NCBI GenBank assembly: GCA_028290905.1
Contig: JAQGIW010000300.1
Span: 1-39,297, forward strand
Reading direction: 5' to 3'
From: Caulobacteraceae bacterium
GTDB taxonomy: Bacteria > Pseudomonadota > Alphaproteobacteria > Caulobacterales > Caulobacteraceae
DNA: 39,297 nt
The position numbers and the translations under genes are program-made. Positions 8,453 to 18,541 of the stretch are shown in pieces (the stretch's first letter is position 1; every line of letters begins with the position of its first letter). The notes under the pieces were generated by a model. The model saw only the letters and a list, made by a program, of their open reading frames with translations. It did not search any database and had not been told where the DNA came from.

Positions 8453-8971
8453 ATGTCGTCATTCAGCAAGCGTTCCCTTGGGTCGGCCTCAGCCTTGTTG
8501 GCCGCGGTCGTGATCGGTGAACCCGCGGCCGGCGCGCCGGCGCCCCCCGCGGCGCCGGCCGCCTTCGCCGTCGGCGGCCGGACGCCCGTCCTGGTGGTCC
8601 ATGCCGAAGGCGCCCAGCTCTACGAGTGCAAGCCGGCCGCCGGCGGCCTCGCCTGGACCTTCCGGGAGCCGATGGCCGCCCTGATCAAGGACGGCAAGAC
8701 CATCGGACGTCACTACGCCGGCCCGACGTGGGAGCTGGACGACGGTGGAGCCGTCAGGGGAAAGGTTGCGGCAAGCGCGCCGGGCGAGACAGCCGCGGAC
8801 ATCCCGTTGCTGAAGCTGAACGTGGTCGAACACCGCGGGGCGGGCGCTCTGCAGGACGCCACGCTGGTCCTGCGTCTCAACACCCACGGCGGGGGCCTCA
8901 CGGGCCCCTGCCCGATCGCGGACGAACTGCGCGTCGCGCCCTACTCGGCAGACTACGTGTTCCTGCCGTGA
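8453..8971 (+). CDS. Secreted DUF3455 protein
   Basis: 172 residues. An N-terminal signal-peptide-like stretch (RSLGSASALLAAVVIGEPAAGA, residues ~7-28) is followed by an Ala/Pro linker. The mature part has the DUF3455 pattern: AEGAQLYECKP, a GRHYAGPTWE core and a closing YSADYVFLP. Two Cys, in YECK and GPCP, may pair. The family's function is unknown; members are exported and often occur singly in proteobacteria. The start has GGAG at 8442-8445, 7 bases upstream. It lies 90 bases after the acyl-CoA dehydrogenase and need not belong to that operon. Confidence 0.75.
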   Translation: MSSFSKRSLGSASALLAAVVIGEPAAGAPAPPAAPAAFAVGGRTPVLVVHAEGAQLYECKPAAGGLAWTFREPMAALIKDGKTIGRHYAGPTWELDDGGAVRGKVAASAPGETAADIPLLKLNVVEHRGAGALQDATLVLRLNTHGGGLTGPCPIADELRVAPYSADYVFLP

Positions 8972-9034
8972 TGGACCCTGGACTGGGACCCGATCGGGGC
9001 GGATGCTAGCCCTTTCACGACCGAGGGGAGCGCT

Positions 9035-9583
9035 ATGTCGGACTTCAGGGAGGCCATGCGCCGGGTTATCACCGGCGACGATGCGTCGGGGAAGTCCGTG
9101 GTGATCATCGACGGGGGACCCTCTTCGATGATCGGCGATCCGGAGATCGGAGGGCTCTTCGAGATCTGGGAGGATGCGGCCAGCGGGGCGCTCGATCCCA
9201 AGTCGCGCGACGACCTGGGCGCCACGACCCCGGTGCTGGGGCCGCGGCCCGGCAATGTGCAGGTGCGCTGGTTCGTGGTCTCCCCCACGCCGGCGGGGGT
9301 TCCCAAGGAACAGCTGGACGCCGCCACCCGCGCCCGCTTCGCCGACTTCCACGGCGAGCATCATATCGTCGACCAGTCCCGCCACCAGGCGATGCACAAG
9401 ACCCACTCGATCGATGTGATCTGCCTGCTGCAGGGCGAGGTCTCGCTGATCCTCGACGGAACCGAGACGCGCATCAAGCCGGGCCAGGTGGTGATCCAGC
9501 GCGGCACGAACCACGCCTGGGAGGCGCACGGCGGCCCGGCCCTGCTCCTGGGCGTGTTGATCGACCGGCCGCTCGCGGGTTGA
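9035..9583 (+). CDS. Cupin-domain protein
   Basis: 182 residues with a C-terminal single-domain cupin (LLQGEVSLILDG, then IKPGQVVIQRGTNHAWEAHG, then LLLGVLID). The two cupin motifs are recognisable, though the first lacks the full Hx-H-E set; His161-like in NHAW is a possible metal ligand. Cupins of this arrangement are found beside aromatic and short-chain degradation genes, but no substrate can be assigned. The ATG follows AGGGGAG with a 5-base gap. The next gene, an exported SDR, starts 36 bases later, so the two may share a transcript. Confidence 0.75.
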   Translation: MSDFREAMRRVITGDDASGKSVVIIDGGPSSMIGDPEIGGLFEIWEDAASGALDPKSRDDLGATTPVLGPRPGNVQVRWFVVSPTPAGVPKEQLDAATRARFADFHGEHHIVDQSRHQAMHKTHSIDVICLLQGEVSLILDGTETRIKPGQVVIQRGTNHAWEAHGGPALLLGVLIDRPLAG

Positions 9584-9619
9584 GCCCCGCCTCATGGAGG
9601 CTGAGCCGGAGACCGTAGG

Positions 9620-10771
9620 ATGCCCATCAACCGCCGGGACTTCGTCGCACGGTCGCTGCTCGCCGCCTCGGGGCTCGGCCTCGGCGCCGGGACGGCCATC
9701 GGAGCGGTCCCGGCGCCAAAGTCGGTGAAGCCGTTGCGCATCCTGATCCTGGGGGGCACCGGCTTCATCGGCCCGCACGAGGTGACCTACGCCCTGGCGC
9801 GGGGGCACAAGCTCTCCCTGTTCAACCGCGGGAAGTCGCCCCACACCTGGCCGGGCGAGGTCGAGGAGCTGATCGGGGACCGCAACACCGGCGACCTCAA
9901 GGCCCTGGCCGGCCGCGAGTGGGACGTGTGCATCGACAATCCGACCACCCTGCCGTTCTGGGTGCGCGACGCCGGCCAGGCCCTGCGGGGCAAGGTGGGG
10001 CATTACATCTTCATCTCGACAATCTCGGTCTACGCCGCCAACGACACGCCGGCGGACGAGACGGCCTTGCTCGTCCCGTACACCGGCAAGGACCCGATGG
10101 CGGAGACCGCCGACACGCTACGCGGCCACGTGGGTGAACTCTACGGACCCCTGAAGGCGGTCAGCGAGCGGGAGGCGGAGAAGCAGTTCCCGGAGATGAC
10201 CACGATCATCCGGCCCGGGTTGATCGCCGGGCCGGGGGATGAGACCGACCGCTTCACCTATTGGCTGGTGCGCCTGGCCCGGGGCGGTGAGGTGCTGGGG
10301 CCGGGCGACGGCTCGGACCCGGTTCAGTTCATCGACGCTCGCGACCTCGCCGAATGGACCATCCGTACGGCCGAGTCGCGCACCACGGGCGTGTTCAACG
10401 CCACCGGCCCCGCCGCGCCGCTGACCATGGCGGCGATGATCGAGGGGATCGAGCGACCGATCAAGCCCGACGCCAAAGTCACCTGGGTGTCGACGGATTT
10501 CCTGGAGGCGGAGAAGGTTTCGCCGTGGAGCGACCTTCCGGTCTGGGTCCCCGCGCGCGGCGACAGCGCCGGCTTCCACCGTCGAAGCATCCGCAAGGCC
10601 CTGGCCGCCGGCCTGACGTTCCGGCCGCTGGGAACCACCGCCGTCGACACCCTCGCCTGGTTCCGGGAGCAGCCCGCCGAGCGGCAGGCGAAGCTGAAGG
10701 CGGGGCTCCCGCCGGAGCGCGAAGCCGCGCTGCTGGCGAAATGGAAGGCGAGGCAAGCTTCGGGGGGTTGA
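9620..10771 (+). CDS. Tat-exported NAD-dependent epimerase/dehydratase-like SDR
   Basis: 383 residues. Residues 1-31 form a twin-arginine leader (NRRDFVARSLLAASGLGLG). The mature domain starts with RILILGGTGFIG (nucleotide loop, residues 45-51), and the extended-SDR YxxxK pair is Tyr175/Lys179 (YGPLK), with IRPGLIAGPGDETDRF following. The combination predicts a cofactor-loaded oxidoreductase or epimerase folded in the cytoplasm and then exported to the periplasm. It is followed by a convergent enoyl-CoA hydratase gene 19 bases away. The substrate is unknown. The family call is firm; true Tat export rests on the RRDFV motif plus the Ala/Gly-rich hydrophobic stretch. Confidence 0.85.
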   Translation: MPINRRDFVARSLLAASGLGLGAGTAIGAVPAPKSVKPLRILILGGTGFIGPHEVTYALARGHKLSLFNRGKSPHTWPGEVEELIGDRNTGDLKALAGREWDVCIDNPTTLPFWVRDAGQALRGKVGHYIFISTISVYAANDTPADETALLVPYTGKDPMAETADTLRGHVGELYGPLKAVSEREAEKQFPEMTTIIRPGLIAGPGDETDRFTYWLVRLARGGEVLGPGDGSDPVQFIDARDLAEWTIRTAESRTTGVFNATGPAAPLTMAAMIEGIERPIKPDAKVTWVSTDFLEAEKVSPWSDLPVWVPARGDSAGFHRRSIRKALAAGLTFRPLGTTAVDTLAWFREQPAERQAKLKAGLPPEREAALLAKWKARQASGG

Positions 10772-10790
10772 GCGGAGCGGCCCACGGACG

Positions 10791-11564
10791 TCACTGCCCG
10801 GTGAACACCCCCGGCCGTTTTTCGATGAAGGCGGCCATGCCTTCCTTCTGGTCGGCGGTCCCGAACAGGCCGTGGAAGAGGCGGCGCTCGAAGTTGATCC
10901 CCTGTTCGAGCATCGTCTCGAAGGCGGCGTCGACCATTTCCTTGGCCGCCATGACCGCCAGGGGGGCCATGCCGGCGATGGTCTCGGCGGTCTTCAGCGC
11001 CTCGGGCATGAGGTCGGCCAGGGGGACGACGCGGGCGACGAGGCCGGAGGCCTCGGCTTCCTTCGCGTCCATGTTGCGGCCCGTGAGGCACATCTCCATG
11101 GCCTTGGCCTTGCCCACCGCTCGGGTCAGCCGCTGGGAGCCGCCCATGCCGGGGGTGACGGCCAGCTTGATCTCCGGCTGGCCGAATTTGGCGTTGTCCG
11201 CGGCGATGATGAAGTCGGCCATCATCGCCAGCTCGCAGCCGCCGCCCAGGGCGTAGCCGGCCACCGCCGCGATCCACGGCTTGCGGGTGGCGGAGAGCCG
11301 GGCGTAGCCGGCGAAGAAGTTCGAGCCGTACATGTCGGCGAACGACTGCTCCGACATCTCCTTGATATCGGCGCCGGCTGCGAAGGCGCGATCGCTGCCG
11401 GTGATCACCGCGCACCGCTGGCCGGGATCGGCGTCGTATCTGGCGAAGGCGTCGAGCAGGTCGGCAAGGACCTCGCTGTTGAGGGCGTTCAGCGCCTGCG
11501 GCCGATTGAGGGTGACCACGGTCACCGGCCCCTTCTGGTCCACCAGGATCGTTGCGTAGCTCAT
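10791..11564 (-). CDS. Enoyl-CoA hydratase (crotonase), valine pathway
   Basis: 257-residue crotonase. The oxyanion-hole segments are [10 protein letters not shown] and the [10 protein letters not shown] stretch; the catalytic-type Glu residues lie in GGGCELAM and in the [13 protein letters not shown] segment. By position it would hydrate methacrylyl-CoA to 3-hydroxyisobutyryl-CoA, though such crotonases also serve general beta-oxidation. I use the ATG at 11564, which overlaps the stop of the upstream hydrolase as ATGA and gives the usual MSYATI start. An in-frame ATG at 11576 would add four residues. It is the last gene of a probable three-gene run (dehydrogenase, hydrolase, hydratase) on the minus strand. 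Confidence 0.88.
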   Translation of the reverse strand: MSYATILVDQKGPVTVVTLNRPQALNALNSEVLADLLDAFARYDADPGQRCAVITGSDRAFAAGADIKEMSEQSFADMYGSNFFAGYARLSATRKPWIAAVAGYALGGGCELAMMADFIIAADNAKFGQPEIKLAVTPGMGGSQRLTRAVGKAKAMEMCLTGRNMDAKEAEASGLVARVVPLADLMPEALKTAETIAGMAPLAVMAAKEMVDAAFETMLEQGINFERRLFHGLFGTADQKEGMAAFIEKRPGVFTGQ

Positions 11565-12631
11565 AGGGGTTTCCATTCCTGGTCGGGCGGCAGGGGGGCG
11601 AAGACGGCGTCCAGCATGGCGTCGGTGACGCCCTCCAGGGTCGCGGGCTCCCAGACCGGCTTGTTGTGCTTCTCGACGATCACGGCGCGGACGCCCTCGG
11701 CGAAGTCGTGGGACATCACGATGCGGGCCGCGATGCGCATCTCCATGGCCATGTTGTCGGCGAAGCTCGCCATGTCCCGGCCGGCGCGGATCTGGCGCAG
11801 GGAAGTCTTCATGCTGAGCGGCGACTTGGTCTTGAGGATCGCCAGCTGTTCGGCGGCCCAGGGCGAGCCATCGTCGGCCAGGGCCTGGAAGATCGCCTCC
11901 ACCGTGGGTCCGCCGAACAGGCGGTCGATCTCGTCGTGATGCTCGATCATCGCCGAGCGGCCCGGGTCGGTGTCCAACTCGGTGAGGATGGTCTCCACCG
12001 CCTCGGGATCGGCGATCAGCCTCGCCTTGAACTCGGGCGCGCTGGCGGAAGGAATGACGTCGGTGGCGATGCCGAGGATCTCGCAGCCGGCCGCCTTGAG
12101 CCGCGCGCCTGTCAGCGCCAGCCAGATCCCCACCGCGCCGTGCAGCCGCGACAGGTGCCAGCCGCCGCCCACGTCGGGGAAGAGGCCGATGCCGGTCTCC
12201 GGCATGGCGAAGGCGGTGCGCTCGGTGGCCACCCGGTAGCGCGCGGGGAGCGAAATGCCGACCCCGCCGCCCATGGTGATGCCGTCCATCACCGCCACCA
12301 CGGGCTTCGGGTATTCGAACAGCAGGTGGTTGAGCTGGTACTCGGTATGGAAGAACCGCCGCGCTGCCTCCCCCCCCTGGGCCGCGCTGTCGGCCAGGAA
12401 GCGGATGTCGCCGCCGGCGCAGAATCCGCGCTCCCCGGCATGGTCGATGAGGATGGTGGTGACCGCCGGATCCTCGCGCCAGTCCAGCAGGGCCCGGGTC
12501 ATCAGGGTGACCATGGTGGCGGTGAGGGCGCCGAGCGCCTTGGGGCGATTCAGCGTCAGGCGCCCCACCGAGCCCTCTACCGCCACCAGGACCTCCGGCG
12601 CGGACTCCGCCGCGACTGCCGCCTCGCTCAT
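11561..12631 (-). CDS. 3-hydroxyisobutyryl-CoA hydrolase
   Basis: 356 residues, the size of HIBCH-type crotonase-fold thioesterases (ECH_2) and larger than a hydratase. Landmarks are [15 protein letters not shown], the oxyanion segment [18 protein letters not shown], and [21 protein letters not shown], a hallmark of the hydrolase branch. It releases CoA from 3-hydroxyisobutyryl-CoA, the step that lets valine catabolism proceed to the free acid. Both ends overlap neighbours as ATGA (start with the dehydrogenase stop at 12628-12631, stop with the hydratase start), so the three genes are very likely co-translated. Confidence 0.9.
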   Translation of the reverse strand: MSEAAVAAESAPEVLVAVEGSVGRLTLNRPKALGALTATMVTLMTRALLDWREDPAVTTILIDHAGERGFCAGGDIRFLADSAAQGGEAARRFFHTEYQLNHLLFEYPKPVVAVMDGITMGGGVGISLPARYRVATERTAFAMPETGIGLFPDVGGGWHLSRLHGAVGIWLALTGARLKAAGCEILGIATDVIPSASAPEFKARLIADPEAVETILTELDTDPGRSAMIEHHDEIDRLFGGPTVEAIFQALADDGSPWAAEQLAILKTKSPLSMKTSLRQIRAGRDMASFADNMAMEMRIAARIVMSHDFAEGVRAVIVEKHNKPVWEPATLEGVTDAMLDAVFAPLPPDQEWKPL

Positions 12632-13767
12632 GGCTTGAACATCTCCCGCGCGATAATCACCCGCATGATCTCGTTCGTCCCCTCCAGGATCTGGTGCACG
12701 CGAAGGTCACGGACGATGCGCTCCAGCGGGTAGTCCTTCAGATAGCCGTAGCCGCCGTGCAGTTGTAGCGCCTGGTTGGCGACCTCGAAGCCGGCGTCGG
12801 TGGCGAAGCGCTTGGCCATGGCGCACAGGCGCGTCGCGGCCGGATCGCCGGCGTCCAGGGCGGCGGCGGCGCGGCGGACCATCAGGCGGGCCGCCTCGAG
12901 CTGCGTCTCCATGTCCGCAAGCTTGAACTGCAGGCCCTGGAAATCGCGCAGGGCCCGGCCGAACTGTTTGCGGCTCTCGACATAGGCCTTGGCGGTGGCC
13001 AGGGCCAAGGCCGCGCCGCCCAGGGAACAGGCGGCGATGTTCAGCCGGCCCCCGTCCAGGCCCATCATGGCGATGCGGAAGCCTTGCCCCTCGTCGCCGA
13101 CCTGGTTCGAGGCGGGGATGACCACATTGTCGAAGTGGACCATCGCTGTGGGCTGGCTGGCCCAGCCCATCTTGCGCTCCTGGGCTCCGAACGAGAGGCC
13201 GGGCGCGCCCTTCTCGACCACGAAAGTGGAGACGCCCGCCGCCCCTTCGCCGCCGGAACGGGCCATCACCACGTAGACATCCGACACCCCGGCCCCGGAG
13301 ATGAAGGCCTTGGCGCCGTTGAGGACATAGGTCTCGCCGTCCCGCCGGGCGGTCGTGCGCAGGGAGGCGGCGTCGGAGCCGGCGCCGGGTTCGGTCAGGC
13401 AATAGGAGGCGATCAGCTCCATGGTGGTCAGGCGGGGCAGGTACTTGCGCCGAAGATCGTCCGCGGCGAACCGGTCGATCATCCACGAGGCCATGTTGTG
13501 GATCGACAGGAAGGCGGCGGTGGAGACGTCGCCCTGCGAAAGGGCCTCGAAGATCAGGGTCGCGTCCAGCCGGGACAGGGCCGAGCCGCCCACGTCCTCC
13601 TTGACATAGATCCCGGCCAGCCCGAGCGCCGCGGCGGCGCGCAGCACGTCCACCGGGAAGTGCTTCTCCTCGTCCCAGCGCGCGGAATGGGGCGCCATCT
13701 CCGCGTCGGCGAAGGCGCGGGCCATGTCCTGGATGGCCTGCTGGTCCTCGGTGAGGGTGAAGTCCAT
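12628..13767 (-). CDS. Isobutyryl-CoA dehydrogenase (ACAD8-like)
   Basis: 379-residue acyl-CoA dehydrogenase. It has [15 protein letters not shown] in the middle domain, the flavin-contact region [35 protein letters not shown], and [10 protein letters not shown] with Glu362 as the likely base. The overall sequence and the neighbours (3-hydroxyisobutyryl-CoA hydrolase, hydratase, and mmsA upstream) point to isobutyryl-CoA oxidation to methacrylyl-CoA. The gene starts 148 bases downstream of the mmsA stop, the gap being filled by a palindromic repeat. A 2-methylbutyryl-CoA or short-chain specificity is possible but less likely. Confidence 0.87.
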   Translation of the reverse strand: MDFTLTEDQQAIQDMARAFADAEMAPHSARWDEEKHFPVDVLRAAAALGLAGIYVKEDVGGSALSRLDATLIFEALSQGDVSTAAFLSIHNMASWMIDRFAADDLRRKYLPRLTTMELIASYCLTEPGAGSDAASLRTTARRDGETYVLNGAKAFISGAGVSDVYVVMARSGGEGAAGVSTFVVEKGAPGLSFGAQERKMGWASQPTAMVHFDNVVIPASNQVGDEGQGFRIAMMGLDGGRLNIAACSLGGAALALATAKAYVESRKQFGRALRDFQGLQFKLADMETQLEAARLMVRRAAAALDAGDPAATRLCAMAKRFATDAGFEVANQALQLHGGYGYLKDYPLERIVRDLRVHQILEGTNEIMRVIIAREMFKP

Positions 13768-13779
13768 GGTTAGGAGTTT

Positions 13780-13900
13780 TCTCCTCCCCCCCTGGGGGAG
13801 GGGGACCCCGAAGGCGTGGAGGGGGCCGCAGCCGTCGAGACCTCGCCAAGCGCGCGCCCTTCCCCCCCTTCGGGGGGACTTCCCCCAGGGGGGGAAGAGA
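13780..13900. repeat. Inverted pair of G+C-rich palindromic repeats (REP-like)
   Basis: Two arms of about 46 bases, 13780-13826 and ~13855-13900, are near-identical when one is reverse-complemented; both begin TCTCyTCCCCCCCTGGGGGA and carry a central CCCCGAAGG block. Each arm can itself fold (CCCCC-TGGGGG and similar). It fills most of the gap between isobutyryl-CoA dehydrogenase and mmsA. Similar dispersed CCCCCTGGGGGAG-type elements are, from memory, frequent between genes in Caulobacterales and Rhodobacterales. It may weaken read-through from mmsA or stabilise 3' ends; no second copy was noticed in this window. Confidence 0.75.
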
Positions 13901-13915
13901 TTCTAGCCCCCGCCA

Positions 13916-15412
<1,497 letters not shown>

Positions 15413-15455
15413 GGCCTGGTCTCCTCCACCGTAACAATCACGGCTGCTTGTTTTC

Positions 15456-15480
15456 CCTTTAGCCCGCCGAGGGCCCGCAA
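15456..15480 (-). promoter_or_regulatory. Caulobacter-like promoter for mmsA
   Basis: On the minus strand, TTGCGGG (15480-15474), a 10-base spacer and GCTAAAGG (15463-15456) resemble the Caulobacter housekeeping consensus TTGACGS-N10-14-GCTANAWC. It would start transcription about 35-40 bases before the mmsA ATG. Short-motif match only. Confidence 0.35.
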
Positions 15481-15593
15481 AGGAAGGCTGCCGGCGGCAC
15501 AAAGCACATGGAGCCCCGCCACGGAAGGGGCGGCCCTTGACCCTCCGGGGCGATCGGGATCATCGCGCACGGCGTAGTCCTGGGAAGCCGGGC

Positions 15594-15773
15594 ATGAGAA
15601 GAGGATTGCTGGTTCTCGCGGCCGCGAGGGTGATGGCCGGAGCCGCGGTCCGCGCCGAAGAGGCGCCTCGAGCAAGCGTCGATAGCGGCGAGGTGGTCGG
15701 CATCGAGAGCGGACCGGCGGGACCCACTTCCGCAAGGCGCAGCCGGACGCAGGAGGCCGGGCGGCTTCGATGA
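15594..15773 (+). pseudogene. Possible remnant ORF with signal-peptide-like start
   Basis: 59 codons. The first 22 (RRGLLVLAAARVMAGAAVRAEE) look like a cleavable export signal ending VRA, followed by ASVDSGEVVGIESG, which faintly recalls the mature start of a type B carboxylesterase. After that the frame degenerates and stops; a neighbouring frame continues without clear homology. It could be the decayed 5' end of an exported enzyme, or chance in G+C-rich DNA. Low confidence. Confidence 0.2.
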
Positions 15774-15814
15774 TCGCGAAACCTTGGCCAGCGCGTCCAC
15801 CGCGGGGATAATCG

Positions 15815-15844
15815 TTGCGACGCCCGGCCGCGCGCCTGTAGTTT
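15815..15844 (+). promoter_or_regulatory. Possible promoter for purEK
   Basis: TTGCGA (15815-15820), an 18-base spacer and TAGTTT (15839-15844) lie 40 bases upstream of the purE ATG. The match is weak and no operator was recognised around it. Confidence 0.25.
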
Positions 15845-15883
15845 GCGCGCCCCATCGCCGCGCCAGGGAAAGACCAGGGACAG

Positions 15884-16414
15884 ATGAGTGAACAGCCGCG
15901 CGTGGCGATCATCATGGGCAGCCGCTCGGACTGGCCGACGATGAAGTGCGCGGCCGAGTGCCTGGACGCCCTGGGCGTCGCCTACCAGGCCAAGGTGATT
16001 TCCGCCCACCGCACGCCAGATCGTCTCTATGCCTTCGCCGCGGGAGCGAAGGCCCAGGGCTATAAGGTGGTCATTGCCGGGGCCGGCGGCGCGGCGCACC
16101 TGCCCGGCATGACCGCGTCAATGACTCCCCTCCCCGTACTGGGCGTGCCGACGCCGTCCAGGGCGTTGAACGGGCTCGATTCCCTGCTGTCGATCGTCCA
16201 GATGCCGGCAGGGGTGCCGGTGGCGACCCTGGCGATCGGCGAAGCCGGGGCGCGCAACGCGGGCCTGCTCGCCGCCCAGATCCTGGCGCTCTCCGATGAG
16301 TCCCTGGCGCGGCGGATCGATGACTATCGCCGGCGCCAGACCGCATCGGTGCCCGAAGCCGTAGAGGACCACCCTGGTCGCGACGCCTCCCCCTTGGACG
16401 ACTCCGGCCGATGA
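15884..16414 (+). CDS. purE: N5-carboxyaminoimidazole ribonucleotide mutase
   Basis: 176-residue class I PurE, which converts N5-CAIR to CAIR in purine synthesis. The phosphate-binding start [14 protein letters not shown], the catalytic His42 in SAHRTP and the [12 protein letters not shown] loop are all present; the length is slightly above the E. coli protein because of a polar C-terminal tail. AGGGACAG precedes the ATG at a good distance. The stop overlaps the purK start as ATGA, so PurE and PurK, which use each other's product and substrate, are translationally coupled. Confidence 0.96.
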   Translation: MSEQPRVAIIMGSRSDWPTMKCAAECLDALGVAYQAKVISAHRTPDRLYAFAAGAKAQGYKVVIAGAGGAAHLPGMTASMTPLPVLGVPTPSRALNGLDSLLSIVQMPAGVPVATLAIGEAGARNAGLLAAQILALSDESLARRIDDYRRRQTASVPEAVEDHPGRDASPLDDSGR

Positions 16415-17502
16415 CGACCTTTCCCCTGCCCCCCGGCGCGACGATCGGCGTCCTCGGCGGCGGCCAGCTCGGCCGCATGCTGGCCATGGCGGCCGCGCGC
16501 CTCGGGTTCGACACCGCCATCCTTACCCCCGAGGCCGAGTCTCCCGCGGCGCGTGTGGCGGCCCATACGATCGTCGCCGCCTATGAGGATCCCGCCGCCT
16601 TGCAAGCCCTGGCCAGCCTCGCCCAGGTGATCACCTTCGAGTTCGAGAACGTCCCCGCCGCCGCGCTGGCTGAGCTCGAACGGCTGGGCGCGACGGTCGC
16701 CCCTGGCACGCGGGCCCTGGCCGTCGCCCAGGACCGGTTGGAGGAGAAATCCTTCCTGAACGCCGCCGGCATCGCGACGGTCGGCTTCGCGGCGGTGGAT
16801 ACCGAGGCCGATCTTCGCGGCGCCTTCCAGCGCTTCGGTCCTCCCCTGCTGCTCAAGACCCGGCAAGGCGGCTACGACGGCAAGGGACAGGCCTGGGCGC
16901 ATCGCGCCACCGAGGCGCCGGCGGCCCTCGCCGCCCTCGGACACCGCCCCGCCATCGCCGAGACCCCCGCCGACTTCCGCCGGGAGGTGGCCTTGATCGC
17001 CGCCCGCGGCCGAGACGGCGAGATCGCCCTCTATCCCCTGACCGAGAGCCACCACGAGAACGGTATCCTGCGCCGCACCAGCGCGCCGGCCACCGGGACG
17101 CCCCGGCTGTTCGCCGAAGCCGAGAAGATCGCCGCCACCCTGCTGGTCGCCCTCGACTATGTGGGGGTGCTGGGGGTGGAGATGTTCGAGCGCGACGACG
17201 GCCGCCTGCTGGTCAACGAATTCGCCCCGCGCGTGCACAACACCGGCCACTGGACGCTGGACGGCTGCGAGGTCGACCAGTTCGAGCAGCACATCCGCGC
17301 CATCGCAGGTTGGCCCCTGGGGCCGACGGCGGCCACCTGCCACGTGGAAATGACCAACCTGCTGGGCGGCGAGGCCGGGGGATGGGCGCGCCTGGCCCGC
17401 GAGCCGGAGACGCGCCTGTGGCTGTACGGCAAGCGGGAGGCTGAGGCGGGCCGCAAGATGGGGCACGTCAACCGCCTGTCGCCCTTGCACCGGTCGGTCT
17501 GA
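16411..17502 (+). CDS. purK: N5-carboxyaminoimidazole ribonucleotide synthase
   Basis: 363-residue ATP-grasp enzyme that carboxylates AIR with bicarbonate and ATP to N5-CAIR, the substrate of PurE. The N-terminal [13 protein letters not shown], the glycine-rich ATP loop [12 protein letters not shown], the [27 protein letters not shown] metal region (one landmark; Glu and Asn ligands at ~249-268) and a final GHVNRLSPL are as in the family. It starts on the ATG that overlaps the purE stop. A hairpin with a T-run follows the stop. Confidence 0.96.
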   Translation: MTTFPLPPGATIGVLGGGQLGRMLAMAAARLGFDTAILTPEAESPAARVAAHTIVAAYEDPAALQALASLAQVITFEFENVPAAALAELERLGATVAPGTRALAVAQDRLEEKSFLNAAGIATVGFAAVDTEADLRGAFQRFGPPLLLKTRQGGYDGKGQAWAHRATEAPAALAALGHRPAIAETPADFRREVALIAARGRDGEIALYPLTESHHENGILRRTSAPATGTPRLFAEAEKIAATLLVALDYVGVLGVEMFERDDGRLLVNEFAPRVHNTGHWTLDGCEVDQFEQHIRAIAGWPLGPTAATCHVEMTNLLGGEAGGWARLAREPETRLWLYGKREAEAGRKMGHVNRLSPLHRSV

Positions 17503-17534
17503 CCCGGCCGCTGCGCCGGTCAGGTCAGGTTTTT
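17498..17534 (+). terminator. Probable intrinsic terminator of purEK
   Basis: A stem of about ten pairs with one bulged C (17498-17508 with 17515-17524), a 6-base loop and, five bases on, the run TTTTT at 17530-17534. It begins inside the purK stop codon region and its T-run lies in the last codons of the convergent COQ9 gene. The distance from stem to T-run is a little long, so termination may be partial. Confidence 0.45.
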
Positions 17535-18178
17535 AGACCCGCGCCATACCGCAGGCGCCCCAACGCCCGGGCGACCTGCGCCGCCGCGTCGGTCGGCCTG
17601 AACCGGCCCTTCCAGCGCTCGAAGGTCATCACGCCATCGATGCGCCGATCCAGGTGAGCCGCCGCCGCCGCCGCGTCGGTCGTGAGGCGGATGGCCAGGG
17701 TCGAGAGCAGGATCTCGGCCAGCAGGGCGCGCTTGCTGTAGTGGTTCTCGTCGGTGGCCGTGTCGCCCGCCCATCGCCAGAGGGAGTCGGCGCTCGCCCA
17801 CAGCAGCCGCAGTCCCAGCGGCGCGTTGGGCGGCAGGGCGAGGAAGCCCATCCACCGCCGGGTTGCGCCTTCGTGGTCCATGGCCGCCTCGATCCGGGCG
17901 AGAACGCCTCTCCGGATCCGCTCCCTGATCTTCAGAGCCGCCGGATCGGCCGTCGCCAGGGCGGCCAGCGCCGCCGCGTCGGCGCGGCGCGCCAGCAGGG
18001 CGGCGAGGTCGCGCGGGCCTTCCGGGAGCAGGAGTTCTGCCTCTGCCAGGGTCAGCCCGACGTCCCGCGCGGCGGCGGCCACCAGCCGGCGGGTCCAGCC
18101 CAGGGTCTCGGCGTGGTCGAGCGCCGCCGTCAGCAGGCGCCCTTCGGTTTCCTCGGCCCAGTCGGGTTGCTCGCTCAT
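17525..18178 (-). CDS. COQ9-family protein (rpsU-divergently transcribed)
   Basis: 217 residues. The end of the protein ([38 protein letters not shown], then FERWKGRF) is the typical COQ9 C-terminal region. COQ9 is a lipid-binding protein that assists COQ7-type hydroxylation in ubiquinone synthesis; the bacterial family is also known as the rpsU-divergently transcribed protein, which is exactly the arrangement here (rpsU starts 126 bases away on the other strand). The ATG at 18178 begins a normal MSEQPDW N-terminus; the frame stays open far upstream only because of base composition. Confidence 0.9.
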   Translation of the reverse strand: MSEQPDWAEETEGRLLTAALDHAETLGWTRRLVAAAARDVGLTLAEAELLLPEGPRDLAALLARRADAAALAALATADPAALKIRERIRRGVLARIEAAMDHEGATRRWMGFLALPPNAPLGLRLLWASADSLWRWAGDTATDENHYSKRALLAEILLSTLAIRLTTDAAAAAAHLDRRIDGVMTFERWKGRFRPTDAAAQVARALGRLRYGAGLKT

Positions 18179-18203
18179 GGCCCATCTACACCCGCGCCTT
18201 GCA

Positions 18204-18232
18204 TGGACAAAAGGCCGACCGCCTGCTATTTG
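18204..18232 (+). promoter_or_regulatory. Caulobacter-like promoter of rpsU
   Basis: TGGACAA (18204-18210), a 14-base spacer and GCTATTTG (18225-18232) agree with the Caulobacter housekeeping pattern TTGACGS-N10-14-GCTANAWC. It would give an rpsU leader of about 65 bases. It lies inside the 126-base divergent region shared with the COQ9 gene. Confidence 0.5.
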
Positions 18233-18242
18233 GCGCGCCTTG

Positions 18243-18264
18243 TTCCGGAGGGGCCCTTCCGGAA
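18243..18264 (+). promoter_or_regulatory. Hairpin in the rpsU leader
   Basis: TTCCGGA (18243-18249) pairs with TCCGGAA (18258-18264), extendable by two pairs to leave a tetraloop. A second, weaker hairpin (TCCCG 18271-18275 with CGGGA 18284-18288) follows just before the ribosome site AGGAGG at 18295-18300. Together they could control access to that site. Confidence 0.4.
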
Positions 18265-18304
18265 GCGTCGTCCCGTGGCCTCGCGGGAACCCACAGGAGG
18301 ACCG

Positions 18305-18541
18305 GTGGTTCAAATATTCGTCCGCGACAACAACGTCGACCAGGCGCTCAAGGCGCTGAAGAAGAAGATGCAGCGCGAAGGCTCGTTCCGCGAAATGAAG
18401 CGGCACGTGCACTATGAGAAGCCCTCCGAGAAGCGCGCCCGCCAGAAGGCGGAAGCGGTGCGCCGCGCGCGCAAGCTGGCGCGCAAGCGCATGCAGCGCG
18501 AAGGCCTGATCCCCGCGCCGAAGAAGGTCGTTCGAGCCTAG
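18305..18541 (+). CDS. rpsU: 30S ribosomal protein S21
   Basis: 78 residues, starting [19 protein letters not shown], with the Arg/Lys-rich C-terminal helix ([20 protein letters not shown]). S21 sits near the anti-Shine-Dalgarno end of 16S rRNA and assists initiation. The start is GTG at 18305 with AGGAGG at 18295-18300; a longer open frame upstream is not real. The stop codon shares the palindrome CTAG (18538-18541) with the stop of the convergent hydrolase gene. Confidence 0.97.
   Translation: MVQIFVRDNNVDQALKALKKKMQREGSFREMKRHVHYEKPSEKRARQKAEAVRRARKLARKRMQREGLIPAPKKVVRA

Larger units (their letters stand above)
15413..15883. other. 471-bp gap between mmsA and purE with no convincing gene
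   Basis: The gap holds the mmsA promoter candidate near its left end and a purE promoter candidate near its right end. In between is one 59-codon + frame (15594-15773) that begins like a signal peptide and then runs into low-complexity Arg/Ala-rich sequence. No RNA gene, repeat or conserved protein was recognised. A longer minus-strand frame over this gap runs into purE and is a shadow. Confidence 0.5.

Noticed and set aside
15560-16099. 179-codon minus-strand frame in the mmsA-purE gap
   Set aside because: It runs into purE antisense, has no recognisable domain and no ribosome site.
17654-18541. 295-codon + frame ending in the rpsU sequence
   Set aside because: Only its last 78 codons are a protein (S21, with GTG start and AGGAGG). 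The upstream part is antisense to the COQ9 gene.
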